A DNA stretch of 64,000 bases from Cryptomeria japonica (taxonomy: Eukaryota; Streptophyta; Pinopsida; Cupressales; Cupressaceae): the NCBI RefSeq assembly GCF_030272615.1, contig NC_081414.1, positions 54,895,636 to 54,959,635 of the forward strand, written 5' to 3'. The translations under genes and the position numbers were made by a program. Positions within the stretch are counted from its first letter, which is position 1; each line of letters starts with the position of its first letter. This document shows, piece by piece, positions 56,971 through 64,000 of this stretch. The notes under the pieces are model-generated. The model was not told where the DNA came from. It did not search any database and was given only the letters and a program-made list of their open reading frames with translations.

Positions 56971-57403
56971 TCTTTTTCAAGTGACAATCCATCTTGGCTC
57001 TGTGGGCGTAAAGCAAATCCATGCCAAGTATGATGCCATAAGATCTGAGTGGCATAACTCTAAGGTCTACTAAGGTGGTGGTATTACCAATCTGGAGCGG
57101 AAATCCCCTAACCTTTGAATCCACTGACACTCTAGCCCTTGAAGCTAACTCCACTTCCCAACTGACACTTTTCCTTACTGCCACTAGCCCGCAATGCTCC
57201 ACAACCAATGGAGATATAAAGGAGTCAGTCGCTTCTGAGTCAAATAATATAGAAATACCACTACCTCTGATCTTACCTGCAGCCTCAATGACTGTGGCCT
57301 GGTGCTTTGCCTGGCGGTTGTCAACCGTTGCGAAGACTCTATGGGACTTGCCCATATCCCCAACTGTAGGCTCTGATGTTGCCTTCCTCTGACTTCCTAT
57401 CAT
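56971..57403 (-). pseudogene. Gypsy-E protease
   Basis: Same open frame as RT (start of frame 57403). [13 protein letters not shown] marks the gag-protease border. The active site reads [13 protein letters not shown] (about 57220-57250): Glu replaces Gly of the Asp-Ser-Gly triad, expected to be inactive. [18 protein letters not shown] completes the fold. Confidence 0.88.
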
Positions 57404-58715
57404 CTGACCCTACGGACACTCTCTCACCATGTACCCCATGGCTCCACATGTGAAGCAAGCACCACATGCCTAAAACTATGTGCCCTGAGGCCTGGAAAAA
57501 GGATGCCCACCTATCCATCTAGAACCACTGTACCCACCCCTGGAGGACTGCTGAGTCCATGCTGGGGGTGTGTATGTACCCTGTGCTCTGTGGTCATGCC
57601 TAGGACCCTATGACTGCCACTGCTTGGGCCTAGAGCCCTACTGTCCTTGAGGGGGCCTCTGTCTCTGACTCTGTTGTGACTGCTGCGGAGGAGGGGGCTT
57701 ATAGGACCCTGAAACATTTCTGTGGTTGCCTTTCTAATGGGGTTTCTGAAACCTGAAAGACTGGGGAGTCGGGTTTCAGTTCTGGAACTGATCCCTCATG
57801 TCCTGTGGCCTGATCTGAATCTCCTTGGCTATAAGGGCCTTCTCTACGGCAACCCAAAGGCTTCCTGGAGTGGCCATCCTCACTGGTCCTGCTATCCCAG
57901 CATTAAGTCCCCTGACAAATTAGTTGATGAGCAGCTTCTTGTCCTTCAGGTAATCTACATAAGGTAGGAGCTCAATAAACTTACTCTCGTACTGGGTCAC
58001 TGAGAGACCCTTCTACTGGAGGTCATGGAACTCATTGATCCTACATTTCCTAAAGTGCTCTAACAGGTACCTCTCTCTGAACCTCTCTGTGAAGATTTCC
58101 CATGTGATGGTATTTGCAGTGAGTCCGCACTTGAATTCCTCCTACTTCCACCATGTGGAGGCTGTCGATCTCAGAAGGTGGGCTGCAAATCGTGCCTTCA
58201 GATTGCTTTCATAAGATCACAATGCAAAGCACTGATCTAGGCTTAAAAGCCATGCCTCAGCCTCTACTCCGTCAGTAGATCCTCCAAAAGATGGTGGCTG
58301 GAGGCGCAAAACCTCTCTAATCAGATCTCCTGGTTCCTGACGTGCTTTCTCAAAGTACACAGGTGTTGCTACTGGAGGTGGCCCAGGCAAGTGAACGAAC
58401 TCTGGCTCATGCTATGCCTCACCCTCTATGGGATTAGGAGGTGGACTCCTACTCTGTTCCCTATCTATTGACCTATGACTCCCTGAGTTCTGATTGTCTG
58501 CATGATGGTCCACTACTGGAAGCCTATCCTGTACTATCCCAGTCAAGTTTTGAAGAGCTAGCAAGATGTCTCAGTTAGGGTCAACTGGTGGTTCGGGAGG
58601 CGCTTTCGGGTTCCCTTGTGGAACCGGTTCCTCCCTATCAACATCCTCGTGTGCCATACATGTACACTTAGGACCCCTTCCGCGCTTGCGAGCTTGTCGC
58701 GTAGTCGAAGGCATC
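57404..58715 (-). pseudogene. Gypsy-E gag
   Basis: Read through about ten stops on the minus strand: Met at about 58715 (MPSTTRQARKRGRG), PPSFGGSTDGVEAEAWLLSLDQCF, EEFKCGLTANTITWEIFTERFRERYL (retrotransposon gag core, 58030-58330), a Gln/Pro/Arg-rich region (57550-57720), and a zinc knuckle CFTCGAMGYMVREC (about 57415-57460) with Tyr where His is required. Stops are many, so gag decayed more than pol. Confidence 0.85.
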
Positions 58716-58836
58716 CTAATGAGAGAAATAAAAATTAAATAAATAATTTAAATTTTTTTTTTTTTGGAAAATTTTGATTAATTTAGATAATTAAAGTGAA
58801 ACGTAATGTAGAAAGGTTCCTAGTGTTGGAAACCTT

Positions 58837-58848
58837 GCTCTGATACCA
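58837..58848 (-). promoter_or_regulatory. Gypsy-E primer binding site
   Basis: Minus strand TGGTATCAGAGC, an exact initiator tRNA-Met complement, three bases inside the LTR end at 58852. Confidence 0.9.
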
Positions 58849-58851
58849 AAA

Positions 58852-60217
58852 TGTCATGCCCAAACTTTTGGGCAAAAACAGAACAACAAATTTTTTTTTT
58901 TTAAACAACATAACTCATAACATAGTTTACATTAAAAGAGATCAATAGAGTTTTGTCTTAACTAAGATGTGTAGAGAGTTGATCTCTAAAGTTGGATTGA
59001 CTTAACCAAATCAAATAAGTGGCGTTAATTAATGGAGATTAACTATTCTCAAGGGGGTTGTCGCATTTTAATTAGTTAGATTAATTTTCTTAGAATAAGC
59101 TACCATTAAACAAAGTTGCGGATTATTTAAATACCTAAATCGCTCTGAATTCATTTCTGACCGAACAATGATAAGGAATTTTCAATTTTTAAATTAATTA
59201 ATTGATTGTGCGCCAATTTCATTATTTAAATCTAACCGTCATAGGCTCAAATTTCACAAGGTCATTAGTCAAATAAATTTAATTTTATCCTAATAAATTT
59301 TAATATTTCCCTAACCTTTTTATTTTGGTGATTTAATTCATCTGGCCAATGCCGGTCTCAAAGGCTTATGATTCATAAAATTAATTTACAATTTCCCCTT
59401 TTAAATTTTCCCCATTTACAATATAACCTAACATCCACAATTAAATCGAGGATAATCTATTGACTAATTAAATAAATTAATTTGATTAAGCGTATAGTGT
59501 ATCCAACTACATTAAATCTTCGTTTTAAACCCCTTTGAAATAACTATATTAAAATTTTAATTCTGTAAGGAATATAAGCATATAATAATTTAATTATTTA
59601 AACAACCCTAAATATTAGTTAAAATATTAGAACTCAATTCAAATTTCCCATATCTAATTCAAAATTCTTTTAAATAAAGAAATCCCTTATTCATAAAATG
59701 CTAACCCTAACTCGAACTTGGGTTAGGGTTGCATTCCTATTTATTACTCACTTTTGTTTTAATTTCTCCTCTTCTTTTTAATTTAAATTATACCCTAACC
59801 CGAAATGGGTTAGGGTTTGTTTTTCTTTTCTTTTTGTGGTTTGTGTGTGTGACTGTGCAGGTACGAGGTCAGGTTAGGGCATGGCGGCCATGGATGGTGG
59901 AGGGGTTTCGAAGGCTACAGGCGGAGGTGGTGGCGCGGGCTCCCCCGGACGCCACTGTGCATACACACAGTGGCGGGCAGCACCGCCCACTATGTGCACA
60001 CACTGTGGCGGACGATATTACCACTGCCTACTATGTATACACACAGTGGCAGCCATGGCCACTCCACTGTGTCTACACATAGTGCGGTGCCTCCCGCGTT
60101 GCCACAATGCGTGTAAACACAGTGGCTCGGCCGGTACCCCCGATTTCCCTCTTCTTTTTTTTTCTAGTTTTTTTTTTTAATATGATATTTTTTTTTAAAT
60201 ATATAAGTATATAAATA

Positions 60218-60256
<39 letters not shown>
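58852..60256 (-). repeat. Gypsy-E 5' LTR, inner part
   Basis: Matches the first ~1.4 kb of the 3' LTR from TGTCATGCCCAAACTT, including telomere-like palindromes (59703-59730, 59793-59816) and five of the CACTGTGTG palindromes (59952-60125). Truncated at 60256 in its TA microsatellite by Gypsy-F. Confidence 0.92.
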
Positions 60257-60259
<3 letters not shown>

Positions 60260-61520
60260 AAAGTGGAAAATCAAACCCTAGGTGTTCCCCCACTCCAAGG
60301 AGAGAGAAAGGAGGTCACTAGGATTGACGGTTTTCACTTAGGAGAGACTTTACATTCAAAAGAGGGGTTGAAACTCACAAGATCCAATCCCACACAATAC
60401 AAGATTGAATTCTAAATGAGTTTCAAGGGTTGAGACATCAAGGATACCCTCTTTTGTAAAGAATGTAGATAGAAGGATTGAACTAGGAGTGTATGTAAAA
60501 GTAAGAAAGATTCGCTTATAAACAGAGATAGGGATATCGGATGAAGCTGCGGACCGGGAATTAGCAGTAAAATGTCGAGACGGTACTGTTCTGCAAATTT
60601 GAGCGAAAGTTGACGAGACGATGGCGCCCGGCATGCACACGGTCCTCCGAAAAATCTGCGAAACAAAGGGGGATCTGTTCGTCTCTACACAAGGATTCCA
60701 GATCTTCAATTATAGCCGCGTACCTACAACCTACACACAGAAAAGAGAGGATGATTGGGGGGTTAGGGATTAGGGGTTTACCTTCAGGTCAAACCCCAGT
60801 TTTGGAATTAACCAAGAAATGAGAATGCTGTAAATGTAAATGTTTGTAATGTAATCAAGTATTGATACCTTGTTGTAAGAATGTTTGTATTCTTACATGC
60901 GAAGGTGTAATGATGTTGTATGTTGTATGTTGTAGGTGATCTCTTCTTCAATGGTTGAATCCTTGTCTTGAATGAACACCTAGCCTTGAATGGAGACTTA
61001 GAATGCTCAATTGCTTGAACGAATGCTTGAATGTTTGAATGTTTGAATATCGCTTCCGCCTCTTGCACACATATGTTTTCCGCTTTTTTTTTGCTTTTTT
61101 TTTTTCTTTCTCTAGGAGGGGAAATGTAGTTTATATACTTTTCAATTAGGGTTAGGAGACTGATTTTTCTGACCTTAGGCCGACCTAGGAGCATTATTTT
61201 CCAATTTGCAAACTTGAAGACCCGATGCCTAACAAGAGACCGGGCCCAAAATAGGGCTAGGGACCAGGGCGCTGGGTGCCATGGTCCTGAAGGACTAGAG
61301 CATTGGACGCCATGGTCCTAAAGGACCAGGGCACTAGGCACCATGGTCCCACTTTCCGGGACAGCAGGGTGCAAGGAGGATCAGGCCAAGGTGGAGAAAG
61401 ATGTAGTTTTTGATGTCGTAAACAGGTTTCGAGGTCTCCATTCAGGTTCAACATTGCGCCACCATCGTGAAGACCCAAATGCAGTCAAAATTGCAAGTGT
61501 CACAATTTTATGACGCTACA
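60257..61520 (-). repeat. Gypsy-F 3' LTR
   Basis: 1264 bp, minus strand from TGTAGCGTCATAAAATTG (61520) to TTTTCCACTTTACA (60257). TATA element AGTATATAAAC (minus) near 61129-61139. A related, truncated LTR in opposite orientation is at 1-615. The minus frame 60808-61194 is inside the LTR and is not a gene. Confidence 0.85.
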
Positions 61521-62273
61521 TTTAGTCCCCACTTTAGTGGGAGTATAAGCGTACACCCATACTTCTGGTAAAGTACAAGGAAACAACATTGAAAAACTTT
61601 CACCACGTGAAGGAGGCAAGATACACCAAGCCCCCAGTGGACTAAGGATCTTACGACTTTGATTGACAAAGTAAAAGGGAAGATCATGAGGGAGAACCAT
61701 GACTGTCAGTAGTAAGGTTCCCTCACTATGAGTCATGAAAGAAAAATACCAAAAATTTTCAAGGCAAAGCTAAGTTCGCCAAGAAATTTTTAAGTATCTT
61801 GAAGAGATATGAACGGAGTGTATGCCCCCCTATGTTAAAGTGATTGCACATGCCTCATCGGGGGTGATTGCTTTAAGGTAGTGATACACATAAGAAATGA
61901 GAAGGCAAAGGAGCACGTTATCACAAAGATTTGGCCCCCAAGTGTGAGATAAACCCAAGGATAATAGACACAAAACACAAAGCACGAGGTGACTTCACTT
62001 TCCTTGGGGTCAGTATGCTGTATGATAATTCATGTATATCATATGTATGTATGCATAATTGTTCTTCATTTCCTAATCAAGGAAGGTCACCTAGAAGAAG
62101 GGAACACATGTGTCTTTTGAGTCAACATGAGAGAGACCAAAAGAGATCTCAATGCTTTGCATCATCCTCAAGTAGACAAAACTAAGGACAACAAATAGAA
62201 GAATGATAATAACACATAGAAGAAGTAACAAAAGAGATCAAGAGAGGAGGAGAGAGTCTGCTACGCTAATGAA
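61521..62273 (-). other. Gypsy-F polypurine tract and 3' untranslated region
   Basis: 61521-61536, minus strand AAAGTGGGGACTAAA, is a typical Gypsy polypurine tract beside the LTR. The remaining ~735 bp has no domain; short frames 61500-61736 and 61931-62185 are not supported. Confidence 0.8.
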
Positions 62274-64000
62274 CTAGTCTAGCACGTCATCCACCCCCCG
62301 ATCTTGCTGATCAATATTTCGGGAAGGCAGGAAACATGCTAGAGGAGGAACATCCAACACAGCAGATGGAGCTATCACAAGATCCAAACAAGGGCTATGT
62401 TCATGTTCCAAGCCACATTGTTCTTGTCTAGGAGCTAGGATAAGTGATTTAGAAAATTCGTTAGATAAATGGTTATCAACATCAACATATTCATATTCAC
62501 TATAAGAAGAAAGAGGAGTAACATTTTCATCATGAATAACATTTTCATCTATACCATCATCAAGATTTATAAAAATAGGATCTTTAACTCGCACAGGATC
62601 AAAACCATCATGCATCTTATGTTTAGGAGATTTTGGCTCAATTTTCGGCTGAGGATAAAATGGAATAATACTAGCTAAAGGTGTTTTTAGGGATTGCAAA
62701 GTTTGGGAAATAGCTGCACGAGCTCTAAGATGACGCTTTTGTCAGCGTTCACGCGCATAACGATTTCGTCTAGTCTTAGTAGGAAGTTGAGAAGATTGAG
62801 GAGGAGGAATGTTCTCATCCTTATCACTTGGGTGTTTAGGTTGTGGTCTCTTAGGTTGGACAATAGGAGAAGAGGAAGGTCTCTTCTCTCTATAAGAGGA
62901 AGGAGGAGGAACTGCTCCATATAAAGGAGGAATATCTGGTTTAGGAAGGAGGCCAGGTCCCTCATGACGAGGAGGTATAGGTCTACCTTTAGAAAGTTTA
63001 TTAGACATAGACATAGTCACATCCATAGGGATGGGTTGGGAATCTTCTTGAGGAAAGACATTAGTTTTATCTTTCAAAGGAAGAACTTCCTTCTCAAGAA
63101 TGATAGGAATATCACGTTTTGGTGTTCTAGGTTCACTTAGAGATAGGATCATATCTTTTTTCCACTTTTGATAAGATTTGAAAAGATGATCACTTCGCGC
63201 TGGAAGAGATTGAAATTGTTTAGGCCAAAAATAATCAATAGGAACGCTAGAAGCTCTTTCACCTGGTTTAAAGAGACTATGATTGACAGTAACAACTTCA
63301 CCATTATGGGAAAATTTCAAACACTTGTGAATAGGAGAAGCAATAGCTTTCATGGAAGATAGCCAAGGATAGCCTAGCTTCACACGAAATTGTTCGGATG
63401 ATGGAATAATAGCAAAGCTCACATCAAAGGATTTGTTATGGACCTCAATAGGTAATGTAATAGAACCAATTGCAGGAGAAGAAAATGCATCAAATAATTT
63501 CACAACCACATTTGTTTTGTCATAGATCACTTGATTCAATTGCAAAGTAAAAAGAAATTCTTTAGTAATGATATTAACCATACAAGAAGGATCAATAAGC
63601 ACTCAACGACAAGGTGTATTCTTGACTTTTGCAACTATATATAAAGGACCATCAGGTGCCCTGATAGTTTCATTAGAATCAAAGGTGATGGAAGGTTCTT
63701 TAGGGATTTTCTGCTGTTCCACAAAGTTAATCACATTTGGAGTCATAGACATGAGATCATCAGGTGAGACAGAGGAATCATTAGTATCAATCGCATTAGA
63801 GGTATGAGAAGGTAATGGATCAATAAAAATCAGAAGATTTTGGTTAGGAGGAGCTACAGATGTGTTGCCTTTATCATTCACACCAGAAATAGAGGTAGTA
63901 TTATTATCAATCAAATCTTGAATTTTACCCTTTAAAGCAAAACATTTTTTAGTATCATGCCCAGGATGACGATGAAATTGACAAAAAGATTTGTTATCAA
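62274..64000 (-). pseudogene. Gypsy-F gag-protease ORF, 5' end outside window
   Basis: One minus-strand frame from the window edge to TAG 62274, broken only by TGA at 63603 and 62742. At the edge lies the gag knuckle CQFHRHPGHDTKKC (about 63935-63975), then an Asn/Ser/Asp-rich spacer. The protease-like fold follows: VLIDPSCMVNIITKEF (63560-63600), KLFDAFSSPAIGSITLPIEV, LGYPWLSSMKAI and HKCLKFSHNGEVV. The catalytic Asp-(S/T/G)-Gly reads Asp-Pro-Ser, so proteolysis is doubtful even without the stops. The C-terminal ~300 residues are Pro/Ser/Arg-rich then acidic. Compare the Tat-1 protease at 39149-40129, whose active site is DGG. Confidence 0.82.

Larger units (their letters stand above)
51259..60256 (-). 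mobile_element. Gypsy-E, chromovirus-like Ty3/Gypsy element with 4.3 kb LTR
   Basis: Minus strand. 3' LTR 51259-55600, polypurine tract, integrase tail, RT, protease, gag, primer site, and the inner 1.4 kb of the 5' LTR (58852-60256), where Gypsy-F interrupts. Interior only ~3.25 kb: RNase H and the integrase core are deleted. Gag-protease-RT sequence and the very long LTR fit the Tekay/Del group of chromoviruses; no chromodomain is recognisable in the tail. It inserted in the zinc-knuckle ORF of copia-4. Confidence 0.88.
60257..64000 (-). mobile_element. Gypsy-F, gag-protease LTR element without RT (3' part)
   Basis: Minus strand: 3' LTR 60257-61520, polypurine tract, ~740 bp untranslated, then a gag-protease ORF that runs off the window. 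No RT, RNase H or integrase between ORF stop and LTR. Gag knuckle of the Tat/Athila-like type. Either a naturally gag-only, non-autonomous family or an internal deletion. Inserted in the Gypsy-E 5' LTR microsatellite. Confidence 0.82.

Overview
The window is plant nuclear DNA made almost entirely of nested, decayed LTR retrotransposons. It is AT-rich, every recognisable protein is a plant Ty1/Copia or Ty3/Gypsy protein, and primer sites, polypurine tracts, LTR ends and 5-bp target duplications can be read directly. Such density, with LTRs over 4 kb and a ~20 kb Tat element, suggests a large-genome seed plant; a gymnosperm is my best guess but the sequence does not prove it. I found no convincing host gene.

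LEFT NEST (1-20425). Four insertions are stacked. Copia-3 (minus; 5' part 18350-20425) is cut by Tat-2 (minus; 5' LTR 17354-18349, interior running left). Tat-2 is split by copia-1 (plus; 1721-15902). Copia-1 is split inside its polypurine tract by copia-2 (minus; 7186-14839), which has a perfect AAAGG duplication. A fragment of a fifth LTR family lies at 1-615.

MIDDLE (20426-46492). 20426-24755 is the only stretch not assigned to an LTR element. It holds no gene I can support, but a degenerate repeat with ~180-196 bp spacing lies at 23600-24640. Then comes a TA-rich microsatellite carrying a solo LTR (25042-26427, TSD CATAT), and a ~19.6 kb Tat-lineage element, Tat-1 (minus, 26725-46319). 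In minus-strand order it has a 5' LTR, PBS, a leader with repeats, gag, protease, RT, RNase H, a second (archaeal-type) RNase H, integrase, a long 3' region and a 3' LTR. The 3' region carries, in antisense, a decayed gene of the plant mobile domain (PMD) family behind a nine-copy tandem array, plus two nested solo LTRs (31186-32707, TSD GTATG; 32928-33711, a Tat-1-family LTR in opposite orientation). The 5' LTR is chimeric: it contains a 790-bp copy of the DNA that flanks the 3' LTR.

RIGHT NEST (46493-64000). An LTR of the copia-1 family (46493-47282) is cut by copia-4 (minus; 3' LTR 47283-48071). Where visible, copia-4 has a four-zinc-knuckle gag-like ORF followed by an unrecognised ORF and no pol. 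Copia-4 is cut by Gypsy-E (minus; 51259 onward), a chromovirus-like element with a 4.3 kb LTR, palindromic arrays in the LTR and an interior that has lost RNase H and the integrase core. Gypsy-E's 5' LTR is cut by Gypsy-F (minus; 60257 to the edge), a gag-protease element without reverse transcriptase.

All coding regions carry stops, frameshifts or deletions. Those with the fewest breaks are copia-2 and the Gypsy-F ORF, which is open apart from two TGA codons. Interest lies in how the elements are assembled and in the passenger ORFs and repeats, not in active host functions.
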